Part shown: piece after piece, positions 37,174-46,852 of the stretch | Layout of the letters: each line of letters begins with the position of its first letter | Position numbering within the stretch: the first letter of the stretch is position 1 | From: Campylobacter vicugnae | GTDB taxonomy: Bacteria > Campylobacterota > Campylobacteria > Campylobacterales > Campylobacteraceae | DNA length: 64,000 nucleotides | Direction of reading: 5' to 3' | Assembly (NCBI RefSeq): GCF_002139875.1 | Contig: NZ_CP018793.1 | Coordinates: 558,001 to 622,000 of the forward strand | The notes under the pieces: generated by a model | Database searches by the model: none | What the model saw: only the letters and a program-made list of their open reading frames with translations | What the model was told of the DNA's origin: nothing | Position numbers and translations under genes: made by a program

Positions 37174-38706
37174 GTGAATAAAATTTGGTATTTACTAGTT
37201 GGTGCGTTATTGGTTGGATGCACAGATGATAAGCAATTAAGCTTTGATGATCTTAGCAAGGACGAACAAGATAAGTATGTGCTAAAATCAAAGTACGATG
37301 CGCTTGGTGATTATTTTTCATGGTTAGAAAAGCGTGATAATGATATCCAAAGCGATATTTTAGAAATACCAAATGATCTAAATACTCTTAAAAAAAATTT
37401 AGAGATTGCAATTAGCGATAATAGAGTATTGCTTAGCGATAACGCTCAGCTAATTAGGCAAAATCTTGAATTAGCAAAAGAGATAGAAAGTCAAAAAATC
37501 ACTATTTTAAATGCTGATAAAAATGCTCAAAATGTATATGATGAAGCGATAAAATCATCTCAAGCTCAGCACTATGAAAATGTAGCTGAGCTTACAAAGA
37601 GAATAAATGAACTTCAAATTGATAGCGTAGAGAGCATAAAAAGATATGAGCAAAAAATAGTTGATTTAGAAAACAATATAGATAAATTAAAAGGCGAATT
37701 AGAAAAATCTAAAATTTTAGCCGATAAAAAAATTGAAGATAACTCTAATAAAAATAAGCAAGAAAATATTAATTTACAAAATAGCAATAAAAAATTAAAT
37801 GATGAATTAAATGCCCTTAAAGCACAAAATTCTAAATTTAATGACGAATTTAATAACAATATAAAAGCTAAAGATAAAGAGATAGAGTCATTAAAGTCGC
37901 AAATCGATATCAAAAGCGATGAGATAAATAAACTAATGCACTCTCAAACTTTAGCATTAATAGAGCTACAAAATAAAAATTCCAAAACCGTTGATGAGTT
38001 AAAATCTGAATTAGATAGGCAAAGAAATGAGTATTTTGCTGAGATAAATAATAAAAATGATCAGATAAAAAAGCTCAATATGACTATTAAAAATCTAAAT
38101 GATCAAAAAGATAAAGAGTTAAAAGATATCGAAAATAAAATAATTGCAACCTATAAAATTACTCAAGAAAATAAAGATAAAAAGCTAAAAGAGCAGTATG
38201 AAAATAGTCTAAAAGAGCAAAATATGACAATAGCTAGATTAAATGCTAAGATAACAAATCAAGAGATAGACTATAAAAAAGAGTTAAAAGCTAAAGAAAA
38301 AGAGTATCAAGACTCTATTGTGGATTTACGCAGAAGAATTGAATTTAATGCTAGCGATGCTAATAAAAGTATGCAAAAAATAAGCAACTTAGAAAAGCAA
38401 ACAGCTGCTAAAGACAAAGAGTTAAAAGAGTTAAAAAATCAAATTTTAAATTTAAAAAGCGATATGAATAATAGCAAAAAATTGGCAAACTATGAGCTGT
38501 TAAATTCTAAAATTACAGATTTAGAGATTAAAAATAGCGAACTAAACGCAAAAATAGCCACCATAATTCAAAAAGCCAAAGATAGCATAGAATCTACAAA
38601 ACAAAAATATATAAAAGAGCTAGAAAATCAAAAAAAATATTATGAAGAGTTGATAAAAAATATTAAAACCCAAGAGATAAATAGAGATAGCAATGGGTCA
38701 GCTTGA
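37174..38706 (+). CDS. Long coiled-coil lipoprotein, unknown function
   Basis: A 510-residue protein read from GTG directly after the flavoprotein gene. The lipobox LLVGALLVGC gives lipidation at Cys16. From about residue 60 to the end it is almost uninterrupted coiled coil, rich in Lys, Glu, Asn and Asp, with Leu/Ile in heptad spacing. No catalytic domain is visible. It overlaps the next gene by 14 bases. It may be a periplasmic scaffold or spacer; this is inference from shape only. Confidence 0.82.
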   Translation: MNKIWYLLVGALLVGCTDDKQLSFDDLSKDEQDKYVLKSKYDALGDYFSWLEKRDNDIQSDILEIPNDLNTLKKNLEIAISDNRVLLSDNAQLIRQNLELAKEIESQKITILNADKNAQNVYDEAIKSSQAQHYENVAELTKRINELQIDSVESIKRYEQKIVDLENNIDKLKGELEKSKILADKKIEDNSNKNKQENINLQNSNKKLNDELNALKAQNSKFNDEFNNNIKAKDKEIESLKSQIDIKSDEINKLMHSQTLALIELQNKNSKTVDELKSELDRQRNEYFAEINNKNDQIKKLNMTIKNLNDQKDKELKDIENKIIATYKITQENKDKKLKEQYENSLKEQNMTIARLNAKITNQEIDYKKELKAKEKEYQDSIVDLRRRIEFNASDANKSMQKISNLEKQTAAKDKELKELKNQILNLKSDMNNSKKLANYELLNSKITDLEIKNSELNAKIATIIQKAKDSIESTKQKYIKELENQKKYYEELIKNIKTQEINRDSNGSA

Positions 38707-39388
38707 GCTTTATCAGCTTCAAAATGGGTATAGATACAATAGCGATACTCTATTTTTGTATGATTTTATAGGTAGTAAGCCAAAAGGCCAGATTTTAGAT
38801 GTTGGATGTGGGTGTGGTATTTTGGGTCTTTTAGTCGCTCGTGATAATGAGATAAAGCTAACAGGGATAGATATTGATCCTTTAAATGTGCAAATTAGTC
38901 AGCATAATGCTAGTGTAAATGGTATTGCTGGTGAGTTTATAGCTGAAGATTTTAGTAAGTTTAAAAGTGATATTAAATTTGATTTTATCATATCTAATCC
39001 ACCTTTTTATCATACTGATGTAACTAAGAGTCAAAATAAACATATAGCAAACTCAAGATACTCCGATTCTCTTAGTTTGGAGGAGTTTTTAGCTAGTTGT
39101 AATCGCAATATAAAACCAAAAGGTGTGTTATATTTTTGCTATGATGCTAAGCAAATTGGAGATATTATACCACTTCTTAGCAAGTTTAAGTTAAATTTAA
39201 CTAAGCTTAAATTTATCTATTCTAAAGATAATCAAAATGCTAAATTAGTACTAATAGAGGCTAAAAAAAGTAGCCGCTCAATGTGCGAAGTGGTTTTGCC
39301 TTTGGTTGTTTTTGATAAAGATAAGTTGAGCGTAGATGCTCGGGAAATTTTTAATAAAGCAAATACTATAAGCAAGGTTTATAAGTGA
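38693..39388 (+). CDS. TrmN6/YfiC-like N6-adenine methyltransferase
   Basis: A 231-residue SAM-dependent methyltransferase. The SAM loop LDVGCGCGILGLLVA is near residue 37 and the catalytic NPPFY motif, used by N6-adenine and related N-methyltransferases, is near residue 102. The family includes tRNA1(Val) A37 methyltransferase. The tRNA target is inferred from family. The start overlaps the coiled-coil lipoprotein gene, and the stop overlaps the next GTG (GTGA). Confidence 0.87.
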   Translation: MGQLELYQLQNGYRYNSDTLFLYDFIGSKPKGQILDVGCGCGILGLLVARDNEIKLTGIDIDPLNVQISQHNASVNGIAGEFIAEDFSKFKSDIKFDFIISNPPFYHTDVTKSQNKHIANSRYSDSLSLEEFLASCNRNIKPKGVLYFCYDAKQIGDIIPLLSKFKLNLTKLKFIYSKDNQNAKLVLIEAKKSSRSMCEVVLPLVVFDKDKLSVDAREIFNKANTISKVYK

Positions 39389-39756
39389 TAAAACAAGATG
39401 GGTTTGATTATGAATTTGATCCTAAAAAGTGCGATGAGTGCGGTGGTAAATGCTGTACTGGCGAGAGTGGATATATCTGGATTGATGAGAGTGAGATAAA
39501 AATATTAGGAGAGTATTTAGGCTATAAGCCAGAGCTTATTAAGGAGATATTTTTAGAAAAATTTGATAATAGATATAGTATTAAAGAAAAGCCATATCAA
39601 AAGGGTTGGGCGTGTATATTTTTTGATGAGAAAAATAAAAATTGCTCTATATATGAGTATAGACCTAAGCAGTGTAGAAGCTTTCCATTTTGGGAGCATT
39701 TTAAAACAAATTATAAAGAGTTGGAGATGGAATGTATTGGCGTAAAGCAATCGTAG
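39385..39756 (+). CDS. YkgJ family cysteine-cluster protein
   Basis: A 123-residue protein with the metal-binding signature of the YkgJ family: CDECGGKCCTG near residues 13-23, then CIFFDEKNKNCSIYEYRPKQC and RSFPFW. The cysteines probably bind zinc or an iron-sulfur cluster. The start is GTG, overlapping the methyltransferase stop. Function is unknown. The methyltransferase, YkgJ, TPR lipoprotein, trpC and HIT order is conserved in C. jejuni, from memory. Confidence 0.9.
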   Translation: MIKQDGFDYEFDPKKCDECGGKCCTGESGYIWIDESEIKILGEYLGYKPELIKEIFLEKFDNRYSIKEKPYQKGWACIFFDEKNKNCSIYEYRPKQCRSFPFWEHFKTNYKELEMECIGVKQS

Positions 39757-40973
39757 CTTTAGCTCTATTTTTGTGCGGTTGTAGCACTTTAAATCCTGAG
39801 TTTAGCTCTATTTATCATACAAAGCCAAATAATGATTTAGATATAATTAATGCCTATTTTATGATAGAAGATGGCAAGATAGCTAAGGCTAGTGAGATAT
39901 TTTATGAGCTTTATCAAAATAGCAAAGATGAGGAGTTTTTAAAAGAGTCTGCTAAATTAGCTTTAAGTTCTAGATCAAATTTATTATACAAAATAATGGA
40001 TGAACTAAAAGGCGATGATGTTGAAACTCTAAGATTAAAAATTGGTTATGCTATATCGATTTATGAGCTTGATGAGGCTAAAAAATTAGCTTTAAAATTA
40101 ATCAAAAAAGATAGAAGTAGTCAAAATTATATTTTGTTAGCTAATATCTACGCCTTTGAAGATAATCAAAAAAAATCAATCCAACTATACAAAAAGGCCT
40201 ATGAAATAGATAAAAGTGAAGATAATATGGTGCGTCTTATGAGTATATTTAATGATTTTTTAGGCGATAGTAAAAGCGCAATAAATATAGCAAACAGCTG
40301 GATAGAACAAAATGGTTGCGCTCATAGGGCTTGTTATGCCTTATTAGATCTATATTCAAATTTAGCTGATTTTGATAATATGGTAAGAATATATGAGAAA
40401 TTATATTTAGAAAATGAGTCTAGCCAATATCTAGTAAATGCCCTTGAGGTGCTACTTTATAAAGAGGATTATAAAGGAGCAAAAAATTTACTTAAAAAAT
40501 ATGAGTTTAATGATGATCTGCTAGCTCAAATTCACGCTCAGCTTGGCGAATATAAAGAGGCTTATAATCTTGCTGCAAGGCTGTTTGAATTTACTAACAA
40601 TATAGAGTATAAAGCTAAAATGGCTATATATAAGTATGAATTAAGCAAAACAAAAGAGATAGAGCTTATAATCAAGCTTTTTGAAGAGTCTGTTTATGAG
40701 CTTGATAATTCATTGTATTATAACTATTATGGATATTTGCTTATTGATCATAATATCGATATTGCTAAAGGGCTTGAGCTTGCCTTAAAGGCTTATGCTT
40801 TAGATCCAAAATCTGCATATATAGCTGACTCTGTAGCTTGGGGATATTATAAACTTAAAAGATGCGATGAAGCTATGGAGTGGATAGATAAGATAACGCC
40901 TGAGTATCTAGAGCAAAAGGAGTTCAAAGCCCACTATAATAAGATTAAAAAATGTATAAAAGAGAAGAGATGA
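39732..40973 (+). CDS. TPR-repeat lipoprotein
   Basis: A 413-residue lipoprotein. The lipobox LALFLCGC lies at the N-terminus, followed by helical pairs with TPR spacing across the whole protein (ASEIFYELYQ, AKKLALKLIKKD, SIQLYKKAYEID, GLELALKAYALDP). Such proteins usually scaffold envelope complexes. It overlaps the YkgJ gene by 25 bases and trpC by 4. The partner is unknown. Confidence 0.88.
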   Translation: MYWRKAIVALALFLCGCSTLNPEFSSIYHTKPNNDLDIINAYFMIEDGKIAKASEIFYELYQNSKDEEFLKESAKLALSSRSNLLYKIMDELKGDDVETLRLKIGYAISIYELDEAKKLALKLIKKDRSSQNYILLANIYAFEDNQKKSIQLYKKAYEIDKSEDNMVRLMSIFNDFLGDSKSAINIANSWIEQNGCAHRACYALLDLYSNLADFDNMVRIYEKLYLENESSQYLVNALEVLLYKEDYKGAKNLLKKYEFNDDLLAQIHAQLGEYKEAYNLAARLFEFTNNIEYKAKMAIYKYELSKTKEIELIIKLFEESVYELDNSLYYNYYGYLLIDHNIDIAKGLELALKAYALDPKSAYIADSVAWGYYKLKRCDEAMEWIDKITPEYLEQKEFKAHYNKIKKCIKEKR

Positions 40974-41743
40974 TACTTAATAAAATTATAGATAAAACCA
41001 AATTTGAGCTTGATAAGCAAAAAATAGAGCTACCATTTAATCTACTTGAAAAAGCTATACTTCATTCACGAAGTACTATTAATCCACTTAATAGTATTAA
41101 AAATGGTATAAATATCATAGCCGAAGTGAAAAAAGCAAGCCCTAGCAAGGGCGTTATTTGTGCCGAATTTAATCCTTTAAAGATAGCCTTAGAATATGAG
41201 CGAGCTGGAGTATGGGCAATAAGTGTATTAACTGAGCCATATTATTTTATGGGAAGTTTAGAGTATTTGGCTTTAATTCGTAGATTTGTAAATCTTCCTT
41301 TGCTTAGAAAAGATTTTATCATAGATAGATATCAAGTAGCTCAGGCTAGAATTTATGGTGCTGATATGATATTGTTGATTGCTAAGGCCTTAGATACAAA
41401 GAGCTTAATAGAGTTATCAAATTATGCTAATGAGTTGAATTTAACTGTGTTAATGGAGATTCACGATGAAGAAGATTTAGAAAAAGCTTTACAAACTAAT
41501 GCTAAACTAATAGGGATAAATCATAGAAATTTAGCTACATTTGATATGGATATGAGCCTAAGCTTAAGATTAAAAGATAAAATTCCAAATGATAGAATAA
41601 TAGTAGCAGAAAGCGGCTTGTACTCATATGAGCAGCTTTTAAATTTAAGCCAAAATGGAGTTAGGGGATTTTTAATCGGTGAGCATTTTATGCGTCAAGA
41701 TGATATTTATAAGGCTGTAATGGAGATAAAAAATGAAAGATGA
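40970..41743 (+). CDS. trpC: Indole-3-glycerol-phosphate synthase
   Basis: This enzyme closes the indole ring in tryptophan synthesis. MILNKIIDKTKFEL is the usual N-terminus, followed by IAEVKKASPSKGVI, LTEPYYFMGS, LLRKDFIID, INHRNLATF and the phosphate loop AESGL. I start it at ATG 40970, which overlaps the lipoprotein stop (ATGA) and follows GAGAAG; ATG 40952 has no homology before this point. At 257 residues it has normal length. No other trp gene is in the window. Confidence 0.96.
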   Translation: MILNKIIDKTKFELDKQKIELPFNLLEKAILHSRSTINPLNSIKNGINIIAEVKKASPSKGVICAEFNPLKIALEYERAGVWAISVLTEPYYFMGSLEYLALIRRFVNLPLLRKDFIIDRYQVAQARIYGADMILLIAKALDTKSLIELSNYANELNLTVLMEIHDEEDLEKALQTNAKLIGINHRNLATFDMDMSLSLRLKDKIPNDRIIVAESGLYSYEQLLNLSQNGVRGFLIGEHFMRQDDIYKAVMEIKNER

Positions 41744-42245
41744 GTTTGCTCCTTGGAGGGCAGAGTATTTTAGCAGAACTAAGAGTTGTGAATGTATATT
41801 TTGTGATATAGCTAAAAATCCACAAAATGATGCTGAAAATTTTGTACTATTTAGAGCTAAAAATTGCTTTGGTGTGATGAATAGATATCCATATACTTTA
41901 GGTGAGTTTATGGTAATTCCTTATAAGCATATAGATAATATTGAAAATCTAAATTTAGATATCTGGCTAGAGATTAGCACCATAGTCCAAAAGGGCGTCG
42001 CAGTGCTAAAAAAGAGTTTAAATGCTAGTGGAGTTAATATCGGAATGAATCTAGGAGCTGCAGCTGGTGCTGGTATAGCTGAACATATACACTATCACCT
42101 TGTGCCAAGATGGGAGAGAGATACAAATTTTATCACTACAATTGCATATACTAGAGTTCATGGGGTTCCATTTATGCAGCAATATAATAGTTTAAAGAGC
42201 GAGTTTCAAAGGTTAGAGCGTGAAGATCCTATTTTCTCCAAGTGA
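41733..42245 (+). CDS. HIT family hydrolase
   Basis: A 170-residue histidine-triad protein. CIFCDIAKNPQNDAENFVLF gives the N-terminal zinc-type Cys pair and HIT start, and HIHYHLVPRW near residue 117 gives the full HxHxH active site. The family hydrolyses or phosphorolyses dinucleotides such as Ap4A; the true substrate is unknown. The start overlaps trpC by 11 bases, and the gene ends inside yaaA. Confidence 0.93.
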   Translation: MKDEFAPWRAEYFSRTKSCECIFCDIAKNPQNDAENFVLFRAKNCFGVMNRYPYTLGEFMVIPYKHIDNIENLNLDIWLEISTIVQKGVAVLKKSLNASGVNIGMNLGAAAGAGIAEHIHYHLVPRWERDTNFITTIAYTRVHGVPFMQQYNSLKSEFQRLEREDPIFSK

Positions 42246-42951
42246 GGCTAAGAGGCCAACGCTAAATCCGCTTACTTCGCCTATTAATTCAATAATTTGC
42301 GATAGAGACGAGATACTACAAAAGTATTATGATTTAATTAGCAGCCAAGACCAGAGTATTTTGGGCCAAATTTTTGGCGTAAAGAGTGCTAATGATATAA
42401 CCAAAATAAAAAATTTAACTATGCAAAAAAGCTATCATAAAGCTGTGCTTATGTATGATGGAGTAGCATATGAAGCGCTTAATTACTCAAATTTAGATGA
42501 ATCATCATCTAGATATATAGATGAGAATTTGCTTATATTTTCTAATCTTTATGGGGTATTAAGAGCTGGAGATTATATACAGTTTTATAAGCTCAAACAG
42601 GGTGAAAAAATATCGCAAATAGATAGCGCAAAATATTATAAGTCAAGACTTGATAAAGTTTTAGATGAGATTTTAGAAGGTGAGGATATACTTGATCTTC
42701 GGGCTGGATATTATGATAAATTCTATAGTATAAAAACCCCATATATAACTATGAAATTTTTAAAAAATAATAAGATTGTAAGCCACTTTGCCAAGTATTA
42801 TCGTGGGCTAGTTTTGCGTGATTTAGCACTTAATAAAGCTAGTAATTTTGATGAGTTAATGCAGATTAAATTCCCAAATTTAAGCTTATTAGAGATTAGA
42901 AAAACCAAACTAAAAAGCGAACTAGTTTTTGATATTAATGATGATTGTTAG
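42220..42951 (+). CDS. yaaA: YaaA family peroxide stress protein
   Basis: A 243-residue UPF0246/DUF328 protein. KILFSPSEAKRP at the N-terminus matches the family, as do MYDGVAYEALNYSNLD and the LSGLYGVLR-like SNLYGVLRAGDYIQFYKL. In E. coli YaaA lowers free iron during peroxide stress and binds DNA. The start is GTG at 42220, 26 bases inside the HIT gene. Confidence 0.88.
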   Translation: MKILFSPSEAKRPTLNPLTSPINSIICDRDEILQKYYDLISSQDQSILGQIFGVKSANDITKIKNLTMQKSYHKAVLMYDGVAYEALNYSNLDESSSRYIDENLLIFSNLYGVLRAGDYIQFYKLKQGEKISQIDSAKYYKSRLDKVLDEILEGEDILDLRAGYYDKFYSIKTPYITMKFLKNNKIVSHFAKYYRGLVLRDLALNKASNFDELMQIKFPNLSLLEIRKTKLKSELVFDINDDC

Positions 42952-43000
42952 ATTTAGATTGGTTAAAATAGGATATAATTTGTAATTCAAGGAGATGTTT

Positions 43001-44281
43001 ATGAAAATTTTATATAGTAATGAAGCAAATTTTAAAGATGAATTCTCATTATTGGTAGATCGTTCAAATATAGATATGCAAAGCGTAATGCCAATTGTAA
43101 ATGGAATTATTAATGATATTAAAGAGCGTGGCGATGCTGCTTTAAACGAGCAAATAGCTAAATTTGACAAGTGGGAAGTAAATGGTAATTTAGCTATAAC
43201 TACCGATGAGATGAAAACAGCCTATGACAATCTAGATGATAAGCTAAGAAATGCCTTAAAATTAGCATATGAAAGGATAAAAGCCTATCATGAAAAGCAA
43301 GTAGAAAAATCTTGGATAGATTTTGAGCCAAGCGGTGCAATATTGGGCCAGAAGGTTACTCCAGTAGATCGTGCTGGTTTATATATTCCAGGAGGAAAAG
43401 CAGCCTATCCTAGCTCACTAATTATGAATGCAGTTCCTGCTATAGTAGCTGGAGTTAAAGAAATAGTAGTTTGTACCCCAGCAGTAGGCGGAGAGGTAAA
43501 TTCGCTCTTGCTTGCAGCTATGCATCTTTTGGGTATTAAAACTGCATATAAGGTTGGTGGTGCTAGTGCTGTTGCTGCTATGGCATATGGTACGCAAACT
43601 ATTAAAAAAGTGGATGTAATCACAGGCCCTGGTAATATCTTTGTCGCTACTGCTAAAAAGATGGTATATGGCGATGTAAATATAGATATGATAGCAGGAC
43701 CAAGCGAGATAGGAGTGATAGCTGATGAGAGTGCTAATCCTACTCATATAGCTATTGATCTATTAAGCCAAGCTGAGCATGATGAGATTGCTAGTAGCTT
43801 TTTGATCACATTTAGTGCTGAGTTTGCTAATAAAGTAAATGATGAAATTCAACGATTATTACCAAATTTAAAACGATATGAGATTGCTAAGGCTAGTATA
43901 GATAATAAGGCTGCTATTATCGTAACTAGTGATATTGATGAGTGTATAGAGCTGATGAATGCATTAGCCGTAGAGCATTTAGAGATTGCTACGGATAATG
44001 CGTATGAGTATTTGCCACGCATTAAGCATGCTGGAGCTATATTTTTAGGTCACTATACGCCTGAGGCGATTGGGGATTATCTAGCTGGGCCAAATCACAC
44101 GCTACCAACAGGCGGTAGTGCTAGATTTTTCTCACCACTTAGTGTAAGTAACTTTATCAAAAAAAGCTCTATAATCTCAATGAATAAAAGAGCAATTGAT
44201 GAGATTGGAAGTGCTTGTATGGCTCTAGCCGATACTGAAGGGCTAGAAGCACACAAACTCTCGGTTGAATTTAGAATGTAA
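43001..44281 (+). CDS. hisD: Histidinol dehydrogenase
   Basis: This zinc enzyme performs the last two oxidations of histidine synthesis. DRAGLYIPGGKAAYPSSLIMNAVPA, ITGPGNIFVATAKK and the IDMIAGPSEI / DLLSQAEHDE zinc region are diagnostic. AAGGAG at 42989-42994 is six bases from ATG 43001; an ATG at 42995 directly abuts it and is less likely. This gives 426 residues. It stands alone, away from other his genes. Confidence 0.97.
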   Translation: MKILYSNEANFKDEFSLLVDRSNIDMQSVMPIVNGIINDIKERGDAALNEQIAKFDKWEVNGNLAITTDEMKTAYDNLDDKLRNALKLAYERIKAYHEKQVEKSWIDFEPSGAILGQKVTPVDRAGLYIPGGKAAYPSSLIMNAVPAIVAGVKEIVVCTPAVGGEVNSLLLAAMHLLGIKTAYKVGGASAVAAMAYGTQTIKKVDVITGPGNIFVATAKKMVYGDVNIDMIAGPSEIGVIADESANPTHIAIDLLSQAEHDEIASSFLITFSAEFANKVNDEIQRLLPNLKRYEIAKASIDNKAAIIVTSDIDECIELMNALAVEHLEIATDNAYEYLPRIKHAGAIFLGHYTPEAIGDYLAGPNHTLPTGGSARFFSPLSVSNFIKKSSIISMNKRAIDEIGSACMALADTEGLEAHKLSVEFRM

Positions 44282-44286
44282 AACTC

Positions 44287-44973
44287 TTAGCTATCATGTG
44301 TGGCTTGTATATTTATATAGTCATGCTTGATAGCACCATTATCTAGCCAGTAATGATTTTTTTCTATGCTAATGATTTTAAGTCCAGCTTTTTTAAGTAG
44401 ATCTTCTATCATCTCTAAACTATAAAATGTAAAAATCAGCCCCCTATGAGTAGCTTCTGTAATCTCATACATATTATCTTCTAGCATTTTTGCATCACTT
44501 TTTAGGCTATCATCTGTGGAGATAAAGTTTATTAAGATTTTACCATTTTGATTTAGATGTGATTTTAGCGATTTTAGTAGTTCTATAACTATATTTGGAG
44601 TATATAAATAAACTATCTCCCAAGCTAGTATCGCATCTACTTTGGTATCTTTTAAAATCTCATCTATAGAGCAATTTTTGTTGCTATATAGCTCTAAGGT
44701 TGCACCACGACTTTTCATAATTGGCTCAAGTCTAGAGCGTGCAAGATCCAATGGTTTTTGATTTAAATCAATACCGATTAATCTAGTAGCACCAGCTTTG
44801 CTAAAGCACTCTAAATGGCGACCATTTGCACAGCCAAAATCTAATACGCTTTTAAATTTGTTTTTAAATGCAAAACGCACCACAAATTCACTTGGATAGA
44901 TTCTATCTCCGCTTAAGATTAAATCCTCCCAAAGCTCAAAATGCTCTTTATAGTCTTCTACGCTATTTCTCAT
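44287..44973 (-). CDS. Class I SAM-dependent methyltransferase A
   Basis: A 228-residue methyltransferase with SAM loop SVLDFGCANGRHLE near residue 40 and acidic loop IGIDLN. It is a paralogue of the next gene upstream: both share the YPxE(F/Y)xxR(F/Y) lead-in, VLDFGC(A/G)xGRHLE and the SIxK/SIDSEK C-terminal region. The target is unknown. It lies 10 bases after its paralogue, last in an operon headed by a phase-variable ATP-grasp gene. A small-molecule or surface-structure substrate is inference. Confidence 0.85.
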   Translation of the reverse strand: MRNSVEDYKEHFELWEDLILSGDRIYPSEFVVRFAFKNKFKSVLDFGCANGRHLECFSKAGATRLIGIDLNQKPLDLARSRLEPIMKSRGATLELYSNKNCSIDEILKDTKVDAILAWEIVYLYTPNIVIELLKSLKSHLNQNGKILINFISTDDSLKSDAKMLEDNMYEITEATHRGLIFTFYSLEMIEDLLKKAGLKIISIEKNHYWLDNGAIKHDYINIQATHDS

Positions 44974-44983
44974 TTTTATCCTT

Positions 44984-45664
44984 TTAAATTTTCTTAGCTT
45001 CTATTATGTGCCATGAATTTATTATTTTACCATTATTATTTGTAAATTTCTCACTATCAATGCTTATAATCTCTAGCCCAGCATCTTTATAAATAGCTTT
45101 TATATCATCTAAATTTGGTATATAATATAACATTCCTTTGTGACTTTGACGCTCTATTATAAATGTATCTTTTTCAATCTCTTTTCCATCGCCATATAGT
45201 GAGTCATCTTGTGCTCTCCAGTTAGCTATAACTTTACCGCCAGGTTTTAATACACTAGCAAACTGCTTAAATATATCACTTGTTACATAGTGTGCATTAG
45301 CAAGGGTTATCCCCCAGCAGATTACGCAGTCTAGCTCATCTTTTATTAGCTCGTTTAATTTTTTGTTTTGATTATTTTGATATAGCTCGCATTTGATATT
45401 ATACTTTTGACATCTTTGTTGGGCTACATCTAGTACTGAGTGGTTATAATCTACGCCAATTATATGCTCTAGTCCAGCTCTAGCCATCATTTCAAGGTGT
45501 CTTCCATCTCCACATCCAAAATCCAAGACACTTTTAAATTTCTTACGATTAGCATATATATAGCGAGTTAAATACTCATTAGGATATAGTAGCATTCCAC
45601 TACTTACATGTTTTCCCCATAGTTCATAGGCATATTCTTGAGCTTTTATTACTTCTTGATTCAT
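44984..45664 (-). CDS. Class I SAM-dependent methyltransferase B
   Basis: A 226-residue methyltransferase with SAM loop SVLDFGCGDGRHLEM near residue 42 and GVDYN acidic loop. It is similar to the downstream methyltransferase along its length, so the two probably arose by tandem duplication. The ATG overlaps the ATP-grasp stop (ATGA), so translation is coupled to that gene and would feel its phase switching. The acceptor is unknown. Confidence 0.86.
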   Translation of the reverse strand: MNQEVIKAQEYAYELWGKHVSSGMLLYPNEYLTRYIYANRKKFKSVLDFGCGDGRHLEMMARAGLEHIIGVDYNHSVLDVAQQRCQKYNIKCELYQNNQNKKLNELIKDELDCVICWGITLANAHYVTSDIFKQFASVLKPGGKVIANWRAQDDSLYGDGKEIEKDTFIIERQSHKGMLYYIPNLDDIKAIYKDAGLEIISIDSEKFTNNNGKIINSWHIIEAKKI

Positions 45665-46830
45665 CTTTTAATCCTTTTAAAATTTGATATTAGTTTATGA
45701 GCGTTATTTATACACTCTTCTTTAGAGTTAGCTTCTATAATGGCATAGCCTCTATCCATTATGGTAGAGCTATCTATAACTTTTGGTAGTGTTGAATTAA
45801 TTTCGCACCTATAATCTATAATCCCTAAGCTATCTTTAAGCAAGTCAAAATCAGCTGCTATCCAGTCGCCTTCAAAATCAAAATAGCGCATTATTGTATT
45901 TTTTCTAAATTTTGGCTTGAAGTTATATGGTAGATTTAAGCTTTTATTTATCCACTCTTTTGTAGGATTTATACCAGTTGTAATCTCTATAAATTTACTT
46001 AGATAATGCCCGCTTGGGCGAGTAGATAGCTCTATGATAAATGCTCTATTATCTTTGGTTATTATATCAGCGTGTAATAAACAATTATCTATATTTAATT
46101 TGGTTATTATATTTTGGATATAGCTACTTATAGATGGAATTTCATCTATGCTAATATACCCTATAGCCTGTCTATATGGGAGCGTGGTTAATAGCTTTTG
46201 TCTTGATAAGATATGATGAAATTCGCCATTGATAATAACAGCATCAATCCCATACTCTAAGCCATCTATAAACTCTTCGATTAAAAAATCCATTTTAGTA
46301 AATTTAATATTTTTAGCGATATTTTTGAGCTCATCAAGATTAGATATAACCATCGTATCTTTGCTACCACTGCCAAATCTTGGCTTGATTATTAGTGGAA
46401 ATTTAAGCTTATTGTGATTTAAATTTGGATCAAATATATCAAATTTTATATCTCTTAAAGAGCCTAACCCCCCCCCATTATCTGCTAAAGCGCTAGCAAA
46501 TTTGAGCTTATCAGTACAAATATCTGCCATTTTATAACTAAAACCATTTAGATTATAATAGTCATTTAAAGCGCCAATAGTGATTAGATAGCGACCAATT
46601 GGTACTGGCAATATTATATCTAGAGTTATATTTTCTTTAGATAAGGTTTGTATGATATTGCTTGGGTTGATGATATCTATATTATAAGATATATCCGCTT
46701 CTTTCAACCCTGGTGCTTTAGGATTAGCATCAAAGGCTATAACTTTTAAACCAAGAGCTTTAGCGTGTTTAATTGCTATAATGCTTTCGCTACTTGCACC
46801 AATGATTAAAGCTATTTTATTTTGATTCAT
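45661..46830 (-). CDS. ATP-grasp ligase with in-frame G9 tract (phase ON)
   Basis: A 389-residue ATP-grasp enzyme of the carbamoyl-phosphate-synthase/PurK-like type. Residues 1-100 form a pre-ATP-grasp Rossmann fold (LIIGASSESIIAIKHAK, FDANPKAPG). The ATP-grasp core follows: FPLIIKPRFGSGSKD, FLIEEFIDGLEYGIDAV, and the Mg site IIELSTRPSGH. Such enzymes ligate a carboxylate to an amine. A run of nine G on the coding strand encodes Gly119-Gly121. With 8 G the frame hits TAG at once; with 10 G it stops within about nine codons. As given it is ON. TATAAT at 46853-46858 and AAAGGTAAATA precede the ATG. Confidence 0.85.
   Translation of the reverse strand: MNQNKIALIIGASSESIIAIKHAKALGLKVIAFDANPKAPGLKEADISYNIDIINPSNIIQTLSKENITLDIILPVPIGRYLITIGALNDYYNLNGFSYKMADICTDKLKFASALADNGGGLGSLRDIKFDIFDPNLNHNKLKFPLIIKPRFGSGSKDTMVISNLDELKNIAKNIKFTKMDFLIEEFIDGLEYGIDAVIINGEFHHILSRQKLLTTLPYRQAIGYISIDEIPSISSYIQNIITKLNIDNCLLHADIITKDNRAFIIELSTRPSGHYLSKFIEITTGINPTKEWINKSLNLPYNFKPKFRKNTIMRYFDFEGDWIAADFDLLKDSLGIIDYRCEINSTLPKVIDSSTIMDRGYAIIEANSKEECINNAHKLISNFKRIKR
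46468..46476 (-). repeat. Poly-G (9) contingency tract in ATP-grasp gene
   Basis: Nine C on the plus strand are nine G in the coding strand, in an otherwise very AT-rich genome. Tracts of this length slip in Campylobacter and switch genes on and off. Confidence 0.85.
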
Positions 46831-46852
46831 TATTTACCTTTAAATTTGCTAA

